Shown piece by piece: positions 8,037 through 16,446 of a DNA stretch of 64,000 nucleotides. The notes under the pieces were generated by a model. It was given only the letters and a program-made list of their open reading frames with translations, searched no databases and was not told the DNA's origin. Each line of letters opens with the position of its first letter. The first letter of the stretch is position 1. This DNA comes from Streptomyces sp. NBC_01481. GTDB lineage: Bacteria > Actinomycetota > Actinomycetes > Streptomycetales > Streptomycetaceae. Location of the stretch: contig NZ_JAPEPT010000004.1 of the NCBI RefSeq assembly GCF_026339995.1, forward strand, positions 62,001 to 126,000, given 5' to 3'. Position numbers and translations under genes: made by a program.

Positions 8037-9404
8037 TCAGCTGCGATGGATGGTCAGGTCGAGGAAGTGGGTCGAGCAGGAGATGCAAGGGTCGTGGTTG
8101 CGGATGGCCCGCTCGCACAGTGCGGTGAGCTCGGCGTCGGTGCCCCCGCCCCGGTCGGTCTCGTCCTGGACCAGGCGGCGCAGGTCCTCCTCGATCGCGG
8201 CCTGGTTCTGGGCGGTGGGCGGGACGAGCCTGGCGTCGGTGACGGTGCCTTCGGCATCCAGGACATAGCGGTGGTAGAGCAGGCCCCGGGGCGCCTCGGT
8301 GGCACCATGACCGGTGCCCGCACGGGGGGCCACCTCGATGTGCGGACGGGGCGGGGGCTCGTACGCCTCGATGATCCGCAGTGCCTCCTCGACGGCGTAC
8401 AGCGTCTCCACGGCCCGTACGAGGATGCTGCGGAAGGGGTTGCGGCATACCGCCCCGGCGAGCGGGTCGCCAAGTCCGGCAGCCCTGGCCGCTTCGACTG
8501 CGACGGGGGTGAGGAGTCGGCCGTTGATGGCGTAGCGGGCGAGCGATCCGGTGAGATGGCGCTCTCCGCGTAGAGTGGCTTGCAGGGCAGTCGAGTGGGG
8601 CACTTGGTGTTCGACGACCTCGTCCGGGAAGTCCGGGACGGGGAAGGTACGAACCGGCAGTCGCCGCATGCTGTCCGCGGGGAGCCCGTGCGTGCTCGGG
8701 GCGGGCATCACCGCCGGGACGCCCGCGTCGATGGCGTAACGGCCGGACTCGGTGAGGGCGAGGAGCACGTTGTCGGAGCCGGCGTCCGGGAAGTCGAAGC
8801 CGGCCACCCAGCGGACGGTGTCCCAGGCGTCGTCCATGGCGCGGCGCAACCGCTCGGCGAGCGGCCGCAGTTCGGCTCTCGTAGGCACCCGGTGGAAGCC
8901 GCCGAGGCGCACGTTGACGGGATGGATCGCGCGCCCGCCGAGGAGTTCGAGGATGGCGTTGCCGGTCTGCTTCAGGCGCAGTCCGCGCTCGACGTGGGCG
9001 CGGTGGGTACGGGCCAGGTCGATGGCGCCGTCGCAGCCGAGGAAGTCCGGGGCATGCAGCAGATAGATGTGCAGGACCTGGCTCTCGATCCACTCGCCGC
9101 AGTACAGCAGCCGTCGCAGCTCGGCCAACTGCCCGTCGACCGCGGCCCCGCAGGCGTCCTCGATCGCCCGGCAGGCGCTCATCTGGTAGGCGACCGGGCA
9201 GATCCCGCACACCCGGGCGGTGATGTCGGGCGGTTCGGTGTACGCACGGCCGCGCAGGAACGCCTCGAAGAAGCGGGGCGGCTCGTAGATCTGCAGTCGC
9301 GTCTCGGTGACCCGCCCCTCCTGCATGCGTACGTGGAGGGCCCCCTCGCCCTCGACGCGGGAGAGCGAGCCGACGTGCAGGACCCTCGATCCACGGTGCG
9401 TCAC
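8037..9404 (-). CDS. hydA: [NiFe]-hydrogenase large (alpha) subunit, group 3b-like
   Basis: This is the catalytic subunit that reversibly oxidises H2. The four cysteine ligands of the Ni-Fe site are present: Cys66 and Cys69 in RVCGICP, and Cys440 and Cys443 in DPCISCSTH. Nine residues follow the His446 cleavage point (FLDLTIHRS), the tail removed by the maturation protease (candidate at 21841). The 455-residue length and gene neighbours (delta, gamma, beta) fit the cytosolic NAD(P)-linked group 3b. No Tat signal or membrane segment is seen. The GTG start at 9404 overlaps the delta stop by 4 bases. A similar operon, Hyh, is known from Mycobacterium smegmatis and is induced by low oxygen. Confidence 0.93.
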   Translation of the reverse strand: MTHRGSRVLHVGSLSRVEGEGALHVRMQEGRVTETRLQIYEPPRFFEAFLRGRAYTEPPDITARVCGICPVAYQMSACRAIEDACGAAVDGQLAELRRLLYCGEWIESQVLHIYLLHAPDFLGCDGAIDLARTHRAHVERGLRLKQTGNAILELLGGRAIHPVNVRLGGFHRVPTRAELRPLAERLRRAMDDAWDTVRWVAGFDFPDAGSDNVLLALTESGRYAIDAGVPAVMPAPSTHGLPADSMRRLPVRTFPVPDFPDEVVEHQVPHSTALQATLRGERHLTGSLARYAINGRLLTPVAVEAARAAGLGDPLAGAVCRNPFRSILVRAVETLYAVEEALRIIEAYEPPPRPHIEVAPRAGTGHGATEAPRGLLYHRYVLDAEGTVTDARLVPPTAQNQAAIEEDLRRLVQDETDRGGGTDAELTALCERAIRNHDPCISCSTHFLDLTIHRS

Positions 9405-10180
9405 GGCGTGGCCTCCTTCGCTTCCCGGTCGAAGGCGGCGGCATTGAAGGTGCGCAGCAGCCGCTCCACATCGCGATCATCCATGCCGTCGCGGTGCAGC
9501 AGTGGGATCAGGGCGGGCAGGTTCACCGATCCGGAGGGGCCGAAGCAGCCGTAGCAGCCGCGCCCGTACGCCGGACAGATCGCCCCGCAGCCCGCGCGGG
9601 TGACCGGCCCCAGGCAGGGCGTGCCGTGGGCGACGGTGACGCAGACCGTGCCGCGCCGCTTGCAGGCGAAGCACACGCTGTGGTTGGGGATGTCGGGCTT
9701 GCGGCCCGCCAGGTAGGCGGTGATGACTTCGAGCAGCTGACCTCGGTCGATGGGGCAGCCGCGCAGCTCGAAGTCGACGTTCACATGAGCCGAGACGGGA
9801 GTGGAGGTGGCCAGCGTGTCGATGTAGTCGGGCCGGGCGTAGACAGTGCGCCGGAACTCCTCGACGTCCGCGAAATTGCGCAGGGCCTGGATGCCGCCGG
9901 CCGTGGCGCAGGCTCCGATCGTCACCAGCCGGCGCGACTCGGCACGGATGGCGCGGACACGTTCGGCGTCTGCGGCCGTGGTCACCGAGCCCTCGACGAG
10001 GGAGAGGTCGTACGGGCCCGGCCGAACCGCGCTCGATGCCTCGAGGAAGTGGGCGATCTCCACCTGCCCGGCCAGCGTGAGGAGTTCGTCCTCGCAGTCC
10101 AGCAGGGTGAGCTGACAGCCGTCGCAGGAGGCCAGTTTCCAGACCGCCAGGGTAGGAGCGGCGAGCATCGCAGTATCCAT
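9401..10180 (-). CDS. hydD: [NiFe]-hydrogenase small (delta) subunit
   Basis: The small subunit passes electrons from the Ni-Fe site to the diaphorase part through Fe-S clusters. The 259-residue protein shows the proximal-cluster cysteines Cys19 and Cys22 (ASCDGCQLTLLD), Cys91 (TIGACATAGG) and Cys142 (ELRGCPID). A second group follows at about 170-212 (SVCFACKRRGTVC, GCGAICPAYGRGCYGCFG), enough for two further 4Fe-4S clusters, as in soluble group 3 enzymes. There is no twin-arginine signal, so it acts in the cytoplasm. The start is an ATG one base after the gamma stop, and the end overlaps the alpha GTG. Confidence 0.93.
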   Translation of the reverse strand: MDTAMLAAPTLAVWKLASCDGCQLTLLDCEDELLTLAGQVEIAHFLEASSAVRPGPYDLSLVEGSVTTAADAERVRAIRAESRRLVTIGACATAGGIQALRNFADVEEFRRTVYARPDYIDTLATSTPVSAHVNVDFELRGCPIDRGQLLEVITAYLAGRKPDIPNHSVCFACKRRGTVCVTVAHGTPCLGPVTRAGCGAICPAYGRGCYGCFGPSGSVNLPALIPLLHRDGMDDRDVERLLRTFNAAAFDREAKEATP

Positions 10181-10181
10181 C

Positions 10182-10997
10182 TCACAACTCCCTTACGGTG
10201 AGCAGGGGTTCGGCACGGTCGTAGCCGAGGACGGGGCCGTCGCGGCACAGCAGGACGGGTCCCAGCTGGCAGTGTCCGCAGTGCCCGGTCGCGCAGCGCA
10301 TGTTCCGCTCCAGCGAGACCCTGATCCGTTCGGCGGGCAGCCCGCGGTGGAGGAGCTCGCGGGCAGTTGCGCGGATCATGACTTCGGGGCCGCAGACGAA
10401 CGCCGTCGCCCGGTCGGGCTTGAAGCGGGCGCCGTTCAGCAGCGTGGTCACGACCCCGACTCCGCCGCGCCAGTCCCGGCCCGCCCGGTCGACGGTCACG
10501 GCCATGTGCAGACCGCCGCGGTGCGCCCAGTGCCGAACCTGCTCACGGAAGATGACGTCGTCCGGGCTGCGGGCGCCGACCAGCAGGTTCAGCCGCCCGT
10601 ATGCGCCTGGGTCGGCCAGCGCGGCGACCATCACCGGCCGCAGCGGAGCCAGTCCGATGCCGCCCGCGACGACCAGGACGTCATGCCCGGCCGCCCGCTC
10701 CAGCTCCCAGCCGGTGCCGAAGGGGCCGCGCAGCCCCACCCGGTCCCCGGGCAGCAGTGCGTGCAATGCCCCAGAGGTCGCACCGACGGCACGCACGGTG
10801 TGTTCGAGGGACGGGCCGTGGATGCCGGACACCGAAACCGGGATCTCGCCGATCCCGAAGGCGTACATCATGGCGAACTGACCGGGTGCGAAGGCGGGCA
10901 GCGCGTCGGGACCGACCGGGGACAGCCTGAGCGTGATGGTGTCGGCGGTCTCGGTATGGCGGCGCACCACGAGGTACGGGACGGGGGGCGCGGTCAT
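10182..10997 (-). CDS. hydG: Hydrogenase gamma subunit, FAD/NAD(P)-binding oxidoreductase
   Basis: The gamma subunit moves electrons between the Fe-S chain and NAD(P). In 271 residues it has an FAD-binding barrel (FAPGQFAMMYAFG, VSVSGIHGPS), an NAD(P)-binding Rossmann region (VLVVAGGIGLAPLRPVM, AFVCGPEVMI) and a C-terminal 2Fe-2S type cysteine set (ERNMRCATGHCGHCQLG, LLCRDG), like dihydroorotate dehydrogenase electron-transfer subunits and sulfhydrogenase gamma. I chose the ATG at 10997, which overlaps the stop of the upstream cyclic-nucleotide-binding gene by 4 bases; the longer open frame upstream has no coding character. Confidence 0.9.
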   Translation of the reverse strand: MTAPPVPYLVVRRHTETADTITLRLSPVGPDALPAFAPGQFAMMYAFGIGEIPVSVSGIHGPSLEHTVRAVGATSGALHALLPGDRVGLRGPFGTGWELERAAGHDVLVVAGGIGLAPLRPVMVAALADPGAYGRLNLLVGARSPDDVIFREQVRHWAHRGGLHMAVTVDRAGRDWRGGVGVVTTLLNGARFKPDRATAFVCGPEVMIRATARELLHRGLPAERIRVSLERNMRCATGHCGHCQLGPVLLCRDGPVLGYDRAEPLLTVREL

Positions 10998-11449
10998 CGC
11001 GGACTGCCGCTGCCGTACGGGGCGTACAGGTCGAGCAGCCGGGTCCTGGCCGCTTGCAGCCGGTGGGCGATCACCTGCCCCACCCACTCGGCGACCGATG
11101 CCCTCAGCTCGGTGTCGGTCTGGCACAGCAGGCGCACCGCAGTGGCGTCGAACTCGTAGGCGCGCACCGGGCTCATCGCCTCTGCCCCCAACTGCCAGGT
11201 GTGCGGCGGGAACAGCCAGGACCAGCCGACGAGCTCTCCCAGGCCCAGATTTTCGATGACAGCTGCCCGGCGGCCCGGCACATGCATGTCGAGGGTGACC
11301 GTGCCGGAGCGGATGATCCAGAAACGGTCCGCCCGCCGTCCTTCCTCGAAGATACGGGTCCCCTGCGGGAAGTCGACCTCGCGCGCGATACGCAGCAGCT
11401 GGTTGCGGTGCTCGGCGGGCAGCGCCCGCATCATCGTGGTTGCGTTCAT
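10994..11449 (-). CDS. Cyclic-nucleotide-binding domain protein within the hydrogenase operon
   Basis: The 151-residue protein is a lone cNMP-binding barrel (FPQGTRIFEEGRRADRFWII, GTVTLDMHVPGRR, NLGLGELVGWSWLFPPHT) with a helical tail ending RLLDLYAPYGSG. There is no DNA-binding HTH, so it is not a CRP transcription factor. It lies between beta and gamma with 4-base overlaps on both sides, which implies near-stoichiometric synthesis with hydrogenase. A role as a regulatory or assembly subunit is plausible. A paralogue is at 55192-55656. Whether it binds cAMP, cGMP or nothing cannot be told from the sequence. Confidence 0.88.
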   Translation of the reverse strand: MNATTMMRALPAEHRNQLLRIAREVDFPQGTRIFEEGRRADRFWIIRSGTVTLDMHVPGRRAAVIENLGLGELVGWSWLFPPHTWQLGAEAMSPVRAYEFDATAVRLLCQTDTELRASVAEWVGQVIAHRLQAARTRLLDLYAPYGSGSPR

Positions 11450-12584
11450 CGGCCTGCCTCTTCCTGGAGTTCCTCGTTGAGCGCCGTGATCTCTTCGGTG
11501 AGGTCTATGCCGACGGGGCACCAGACGATGCAGCGGCCGCAGCCCACGCAGCCGGAACTGCCGAACTGGTCGTGCCAGGTGCCGACTTTGTGCGTGAGCC
11601 ACTGGCGGTAGCGGCTGCGCGCGGAGGAGCGGACCGGCCCGCCGTGCAGATAGGAGAAGTCGAGGTCGAAGCAGGAATCCCAGCGCTGCCACCGCTCGGC
11701 GTGGTCGCCGGTCAGATCGGTGACGTCCTCGGTGGTGGTGCAGAAACAGGTCGGGCACACCATGGTGCAGTTTCCGCAGGTCAGGCAGCGCTGTGCGACG
11801 TCGTCCCAGCGCTCGGCGTCCAGGCTCGCGCCCATCAGCGCCCGCAGGTCGACCGGCGGCACGGACCTGCCCATCCGGTCTGCGGCTCCGGCGACGGCGG
11901 TGCGCGCGGCGGTCTCGGTCTCCGGGTCGGCGGGCTGGTTCGGAATGTCCGCGAGCAGTGCCGCGCCTTCGTCACTCCGGTGCGTACGAGGAAACGATGC
12001 CCGGCACCGTCCACGATCTCGGTGAGCGCCAGATCGAAGCCGGCATCGGCTGCGGGCCCGGAGCCCATGGCGGCGCAGAAGCAAGTGGACCCGGGCTCGG
12101 TGCACTCGGCGGCGATCAGCAGCGTGCCCGTCCGCCGCCCCGCGTACCCGTCGTCGCGGAACCGGCCGCCGGCCAGTACCCGGTCCTGGATCGCGATGGC
12201 TCGCAGATCGCAGGGCCGCACGCCCAGAAATGCATACGAGGCGGGAGACACTTCCTCGGCCTGTACCGTCAGCTCACCGTCGGGTCCACGGTCCGCGCTC
12301 CACAGCTTCTCCCGCTGCGGGTGCAGGAACGTCTTCCACGACTGGGGCCCCGCGCTGTGCGCGAAGGCCGCCCCGTCCTCGCGCGGGCGCAGCCGGTAGT
12401 GACCGGCCTCCAGCTCGACGCCCCACCCGAAGGGCAGTTCGTCGGCGGAGGCCAGCTCGGCGAGGACGACCGCTCCGTCCCGGACCGTGGGTCCGACGAC
12501 AGTGCGCCCCTGCGTGACGAGCAGCCTGATGAGCGCGTCGAGTCCGGTCCTGTCGAGTACGGCGACTGCCGGATTGTCATCCAT
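11446..12584 (-). pseudogene. hydB: Hydrogenase beta (iron-sulfur) subunit, interrupted by a frameshift
   Basis: The beta subunit carries 4Fe-4S clusters linking the delta and gamma subunits. The N-terminal part is read from the ATG at 12584 (FLGVRPCDLRAIAIQDRVL, CTEPGSTCFCAAMG). The C-terminal part is in another frame (RCLTCGNCTMVCPTCFC, SGCVGCGRCIVWCPVGID) and ends at 11446. The switch lies in the CACTCCGG stretch at about 11971-11980, where one missing base would restore ...FLVRTG-SDEGAALLADI. As written, the first frame runs on out of phase to 11835 and loses both clusters. Downstream genes are intact, so a sequencing error, a recent mutation or a programmed shift are all possible. The family length (about 380 residues) fits the rejoined product. 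Confidence 0.85.
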
Positions 12585-12652
12585 GTCGTCCCCCTGGACG
12601 TACCTATGAGGCTGACACCCTCAGCGTCCGGCAGGCGCCGCACCGCGACTAC

Positions 12653-12687
12653 GGGCCGCCCGGCCCTTGGCCTGGGTCCTTCGGCCC
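12653..12687. promoter_or_regulatory. Two phased DosR-like palindromes, divergent hydrogenase/USP promoter
   Basis: GGGCCGCCCGGCCC (12653-12666, perfect) and GGGTCCTTCGGCCC (12674-12687) are 21 bp apart. They lie 69-103 bp upstream of hydB (minus) and 97-131 bp upstream of the USP at 12784 (plus), so one site pair may serve both. Confidence 0.7.
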
Positions 12688-12783
12688 TCAAAAGGGAAGC
12701 TCGGCACCCTGTGTCGCAACCCGCGCCGCTATGTGATGGAAGGGAGAGAGGTCCACAGCCGAGCGGGACAGGAGGCCCGGATC

Positions 12784-13686
12784 ATGCTTCGACCGGTCGT
12801 CGTGGGAATCGACGGATCCCCCGAGAGCCTGGCCGCCGCGCATTGGGCGGCGAGGGAAGCCCTGCTGCGCGGGCGGCCCCTTCGTATTGTGCACGCCTGG
12901 GAAGGGATGGCGGGTGACGACGCGACCCTGCCGGAGCTTCAAGTTCCGAGGGACAGGGCGCGCCGAACTCTGCGCCAAGCGATGGACCAGCTGATCGAGT
13001 GCCACCCCCACCTCGACATCAGCGCGGACGTGATCGCGCGGCCCGCGCCCGTCGGTCTGCTCGCCGAGGCGGAGGCCGCCGAGATGCTGGTGCTCGGCAG
13101 TCGTGGCCTCAGCGGTGTCGGCGGCTTCCTGGTCGGCTCGGTCGCCCAGGCGGTCGTGGCTCACGCGCGGCGGCCGGTGGTGCTCGTACGAACCGGCACG
13201 GCCGCCGAGGGCCACTACGTGCCCAGCCCCGACGGAAGGCCCTCCACACTCACGCCACACGGCCCGGTGATCCTGGGCATCGATCCGTCGCATCCCTGCG
13301 GTGAGCTCGTCGAGTTCGCCTTCGACGAGGCGGCCCGGCGCCACGCGCCCCTGCAGGCCGTCCACGCCTGGCACTTTCCGCGCGCCTCGGGCTACGCGCC
13401 GGGCCCCATGGACGCCACAGCACGGGCGGAGTCCGGAGCGGAGGCGTCGAGGGCCCTCGTATCGGCACTCGGTCCGTGGCGGGAGAAGTTTCCGGCGGTG
13501 GAGGTCCATGAGCTGGTGGCGGAGGGCCGGCCTGTGCAACAGCTGCTTGAGGCCGCCCATGGAGCGGGCCTGCTGGTCTTGGGCCGCAAGGTGCGCCCGG
13601 GCTCGATGGGCCCGCACATCGGTCGGGTCGTCCACGCGCTCATGCACCATGCCGGATGCCCCGTGGCGATCGTCTCTCATGAGTGA
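12784..13686 (+). CDS. Universal stress protein, tandem UspA domains
   Basis: This 300-residue protein has two UspA folds. The first (residues 1-140) opens MLRPVVVGIDGSPESLAAAHW and has the ATP-binding signature GSRGLSGVGGFLVGS. In the second (about 155-295) the matching motif is altered (GRKVRPGSMGPHIGR), so nucleotide binding there is doubtful. USPs of this type bind ATP and slow growth or support survival under hypoxia in mycobacteria. The ATG at 12784 is preceded by CAGGAGG; the longer upstream frame was rejected. It diverges from the hydrogenase operon across a DosR-like site pair. Confidence 0.93.
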   Translation: MLRPVVVGIDGSPESLAAAHWAAREALLRGRPLRIVHAWEGMAGDDATLPELQVPRDRARRTLRQAMDQLIECHPHLDISADVIARPAPVGLLAEAEAAEMLVLGSRGLSGVGGFLVGSVAQAVVAHARRPVVLVRTGTAAEGHYVPSPDGRPSTLTPHGPVILGIDPSHPCGELVEFAFDEAARRHAPLQAVHAWHFPRASGYAPGPMDATARAESGAEASRALVSALGPWREKFPAVEVHELVAEGRPVQQLLEAAHGAGLLVLGRKVRPGSMGPHIGRVVHALMHHAGCPVAIVSHE

Positions 13687-13738
13687 GGCTCTCTGAGCGA
13701 GTCCCACGGCCCTGCGCCGACCGGCCATGAAGAGAGGT

Positions 13739-13773
13739 GGCCCGGGTGACCCACGTCACGGGCCATGTGGCCC
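13739..13773. promoter_or_regulatory. DosR-like palindrome pair upstream of flavodoxin
   Basis: GGGCCATGTGGCCC (13760-13773) is a clean inverted repeat; a weaker copy GGCCCGGGTGACCC (13739-13752) lies 21 bp upstream. The pair is about 170 bp before the flavodoxin start. Confidence 0.5.
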
Positions 13774-13940
13774 TCGCGCCCGGAGCCCTACCCGGACTCA
13801 CATGGGAAGTACCGGCTCTGGCCTCATGAACGCCGCCGCAACCATCGCCACGGCCTGGCTCGCACTGCCTGCCGGGCGGCAGAGGGAGAGACGGCACGCT
13901 CCGCATCCGCGGACGCCGGAAGTTCTGGAGGAGATGAGAC

Positions 13941-14483
13941 GTGATGCGTGTCGCGATCGTGTACGAGAGCCTGTTCGGCAATACGCGCCAGGTCGCCGAG
14001 GCGATCGCGGATGGTGTGCGCGAGTCCCGGCCGGACGCCGAGATCGACTGTTTGAAAGTGGAGGAGGCGAACCCGGAGCGAGTCGGGGCGGCCGACCTGC
14101 TCGTCGTGGGAGGCCCGACCCATATGCGGGGCATGACGTCCGGTCTCACCCGGAAGATGGGGCTGCAGGCCGAGCAGAAGGAGAGCGAGGGTGACCAGGA
14201 GAAATCCCGGCACGAGCCCGAGGAGGGCGCGGAGGGCCCGGGGGTTCGGGATTGGTTCCACGGGCTGTCCAAGACCCGCAACGGTGTCCGCGCCGCAGCC
14301 TTCGACACCCGTGCGGACTTCCGTCTGGCCGGCGGCGCCGCACACGCGATAGCGCGCAAGCTGCGCAGTCACGGCTTCCAACTGACCGCCGAGCCTGAAG
14401 GCTTCATCATCGAGGACACCGAAGGCCCGCTGCGGGAAGGGGAACTCGACCGGGCCAAGGCCTGGGGCGCGGCACTGGCCTGA
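13941..14483 (+). CDS. Flavodoxin-like FMN protein
   Basis: The N-terminus IVYESLFGNTRQVAEAIADG is the FMN phosphate-binding loop of flavodoxins, and LLVVGGPTHMRGM is the second loop. The 180-residue length includes an acidic insertion at about 75-95 (EQKESEGDQEKSRHEPEEG). It probably carries electrons or reduces a quinone-type acceptor; the partner is unknown. Two in-frame starts lie side by side (GTG 13941, ATG 13944) behind GGAGGAG at 13928. It is unrelated in detail to the two HemG-like flavodoxins at 15169 and 55718. Confidence 0.88.
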   Translation: MMRVAIVYESLFGNTRQVAEAIADGVRESRPDAEIDCLKVEEANPERVGAADLLVVGGPTHMRGMTSGLTRKMGLQAEQKESEGDQEKSRHEPEEGAEGPGVRDWFHGLSKTRNGVRAAAFDTRADFRLAGGAAHAIARKLRSHGFQLTAEPEGFIIEDTEGPLREGELDRAKAWGAALA

Positions 14484-14576
14484 TTCATCCCACCCGATCC
14501 GTGGGGCCGCGCCGAAGCCGGTGCCACATTCCCTTGTCACCGGATGAGTGCGCGCTGCCTTGGACGGCGCGGGCTC

Positions 14577-14957
14577 TCAGTACACAGAGGTCGGCCATTG
14601 GCCGAATACGGCGGCGAGGACCCCCGCGTCCAGCAGCACACCCACCAGGAGCCAGGGGTTGAACCAAACCGCCTTGAGGACCAGGCCGGACACAGCCGCG
14701 GCGACGGCGGCATCCGGCCAGCCGCCGCTGTGCGCGGCCACCGCCGCGCCGGCGATGACGTACAGCAGCGCGGTGACGGCGGCGAGGGACACGGCCGAGA
14801 CGTTGACCGCCGACCGCGGCATACCGGATTCCGCAAGGACCCAAGAGCGCGTCGGCGAGAATGACATGGGGCGCTCGGGTCCGGCCGGTCCGGCCCATAC
14901 CGCGAGATGGACAAGGCCGTGGGCAATCAGGAAGACGGCGACAAGTGCGGTGATCAC
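14577..14957 (-). CDS. Small four-helix membrane protein of unknown function
   Basis: The 126-residue product is mostly hydrophobic, with predicted helices at about 1-24 (VITALVAVFLIAHGLVHLAV), 50-78, 82-100 and 102-122. I do not recognise the family. The GTG start at 14957 overlaps the stop of a 21-codon open frame (GTGA overlap), supporting this start over the longer upstream frame, which has no coding character. It lies at the end of the minus-strand run GNAT-acyl-CoA synthetase, CBS-BON, flavodoxin, so it could belong to that transcript. Confidence 0.65.
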   Translation of the reverse strand: MITALVAVFLIAHGLVHLAVWAGPAGPERPMSFSPTRSWVLAESGMPRSAVNVSAVSLAAVTALLYVIAGAAVAAHSGGWPDAAVAAAVSGLVLKAVWFNPWLLVGVLLDAGVLAAVFGQWPTSVY

Positions 14958-15019
14958 GGTTGCGGCTCCGGTTCCTTGCCGCCCGGGCCGAGGCGGAACG
15001 GCGGGTGGACATCGGTCAT
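14954..15019 (-). CDS. 21-residue upstream peptide coupled to the membrane protein
   Basis: A short frame begins at an ATG at 15019 (MTDVHPPFRLGPGGKEPEPQP) and ends in the TGA that overlaps the GTG of the membrane protein. It could be a leader peptide coupling translation, a genuine small protein, or chance. No Trp, His or other attenuator-like codon run is present. A GAAAGAG stretch upstream is a fair ribosome site. Confidence 0.35.
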   Translation of the reverse strand: MTDVHPPFRLGPGGKEPEPQP

Positions 15020-15168
15020 GGTGTGATCTCTTTCGGCTTGTGCGGACATGCTGGCTGTCCCAGCAGGGCCGCGAGTCGCGCGGGGAACAACTCCGAGCCG
15101 AGCGGACATGGTTGGCGGCGTCCGCAAGGAGGACACGGACGGCGAGCGGGGGCGTAATCCGGGGCGTC

Positions 15169-15687
15169 TCACGTCGGCGGCGCCGGCCCGGGCCCTTCGC
15201 CGACTTCCTTGGCAATGCCGCGGGCCCAGGCTCGTATCCGCTCCATGTCGCGGAAGTCACCGCCTCGCCCCCGCTTGACGATCATCCGGGCGACGAAGCC
15301 CCGGGCTCCCTCCTCGAGCCGGCCGCCGAAAGTGACGTGCTCCCGGGCGTCGAGCCGGGTCGCCGCCCGGGCAGCACCCGACACCGGAGGGATGTCGCGT
15401 TCGCCCGCCGAGGCGTCCAGCGGACCGCTGCTGAACAGCCACACCGGGCGTTCGGCCAGGGCTTGCTCGTGGCGGCGGGCGAAGCGAACGGCGTCGCGGT
15501 GCCAGCGGCCCGCGTACAGGGCGCCGCCGAGCACCACCGCGTCGTACCCCGAGACATCGCGGACCTCTGCGGCGGGGCGCGCCTCGGAGCGCATCCCCTC
15601 CTCCTTCAGGGCGTCGGCGATGACGCCGGCGATCTCGGCGGTCGATCCGTTCTTCGTGCCGTACGCGACGAGTATTCTCGCGTTCAT
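15169..15687 (-). CDS. Flavodoxin-domain protein, protoporphyrinogen oxidase (HemG)-like
   Basis: The 172-residue protein opens ARILVAYGTKNGSTAEIAGV, the FMN-binding loop. It continues with YDAVVLGGALYAGRWHRDAV and VWLFSSGPLDASAGERDIP, as in HemG-type flavodoxins that act in menaquinone-linked protoporphyrinogen oxidation or related electron transfer. The ATG at 15687 sits behind a GGAGGTGTC site; the extra upstream codons were dropped. It follows the CBS-BON gene at 15701 by 13 bases. The same CBS then flavodoxin order recurs at 57066-55718, where the second copy is frameshifted. Confidence 0.88.
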   Translation of the reverse strand: MNARILVAYGTKNGSTAEIAGVIADALKEEGMRSEARPAAEVRDVSGYDAVVLGGALYAGRWHRDAVRFARRHEQALAERPVWLFSSGPLDASAGERDIPPVSGAARAATRLDAREHVTFGGRLEEGARGFVARMIVKRGRGGDFRDMERIRAWARGIAKEVGEGPGPAPPT

Positions 15688-15700
15688 TCCGGACACCTCC

Positions 15701-16438
15701 TCAGTGCCTGCGCAGCCACTCCTCGCCGACGCCATAGACGGCCGGATCGTCGGGCCGCAGATGCGAGTCGTCCAGGCGGTACGTCAACATGTCGACGACG
15801 GCCACGACTCCGTCCACCTGACTGACCATCCGCAGCGCAATCGGTACGTCGCTGCACCGCTCCACCTGGCCGCTGAGCGTGACGACGCCTTCGCTCACGT
15901 CGACCGTCACGGTCTCCGGGTCGAGCCAGAGGGCGTTGACGATCACTTCGTCCACCACCGCGCGGCGGATCTCTTCGTCCGGCCGCAGGAAGACCTGGAG
16001 CAGATCCCAGCGGGTGACGATGCCAACCAGCCGGTCCTCCTCATCGACCACGGGCAGCCGCTCGATCCGGCGCTGCGCCATGGTCCTGGCGGCGTCCGCG
16101 ATGGTCGACTCGGCCCGCACGGTGATGGCAGGCGCGGACATCAAGGTTCCCGCAGTACGCGCATGGGCCTTGTCCGCATCATGCCCCTTGGAGATGTGCA
16201 GCCAGCTGAGCCAGTGCGGCCGTCCCTGCTCGTCCAGTGCCGGTTCCTCGGCCTGCCGGGCCATCAGGTCGGTCTCCGAGATCACCCCGATGACCTTTTC
16301 GTCCTCGTCGACCACCGGCAGTCCGCTGATGCGGTGCTCGCCGAGCAGCCGGGCCACTTCCTTGAACGGAGTGTCGTACGTGACCTTGACGACGTCATCG
16401 ACCATCACCCCACCGATCTTCATGTGCTTCATGTCCAT
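15701..16438 (-). CDS. CBS-pair and BON domain protein
   Basis: The 245 residues contain CBS1 (VMVDDVVKVTYDTPFKEVARLL, VIGVISETDLM), CBS2 (LMSAPAITVRAES, RRIERLPVVDEEDRLVGIVTRWDLLQVF) and a BON domain (VTVDVSEGVVTLSGQVERCSD). The closest relative in the window is 56347-57066, and both are followed by a HemG-like flavodoxin. Adenine-nucleotide sensing through the CBS pair is a family property; the target is unknown. It starts 8 bases after the GNAT-acyl-CoA synthetase stop, so it is in the same operon, read from the site pair at 19216-19250. Confidence 0.92.
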   Translation of the reverse strand: MDMKHMKIGGVMVDDVVKVTYDTPFKEVARLLGEHRISGLPVVDEDEKVIGVISETDLMARQAEEPALDEQGRPHWLSWLHISKGHDADKAHARTAGTLMSAPAITVRAESTIADAARTMAQRRIERLPVVDEEDRLVGIVTRWDLLQVFLRPDEEIRRAVVDEVIVNALWLDPETVTVDVSEGVVTLSGQVERCSDVPIALRMVSQVDGVVAVVDMLTYRLDDSHLRPDDPAVYGVGEEWLRRH

Positions 16439-16446
16439 AGCTCCTC

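Noticed and set aside
10994..11449. CRP/FNR-type transcription factor
   Set aside because: Only the cNMP barrel is present; there is no helix-turn-helix, and the length (151 residues) leaves no room for one.
12585..12783. GC-rich palindromes as transcription terminators
   Set aside because: They lie between divergent starts, have a 2-base centre unsuited to a hairpin loop, and recur in phased pairs, which fits operators better.
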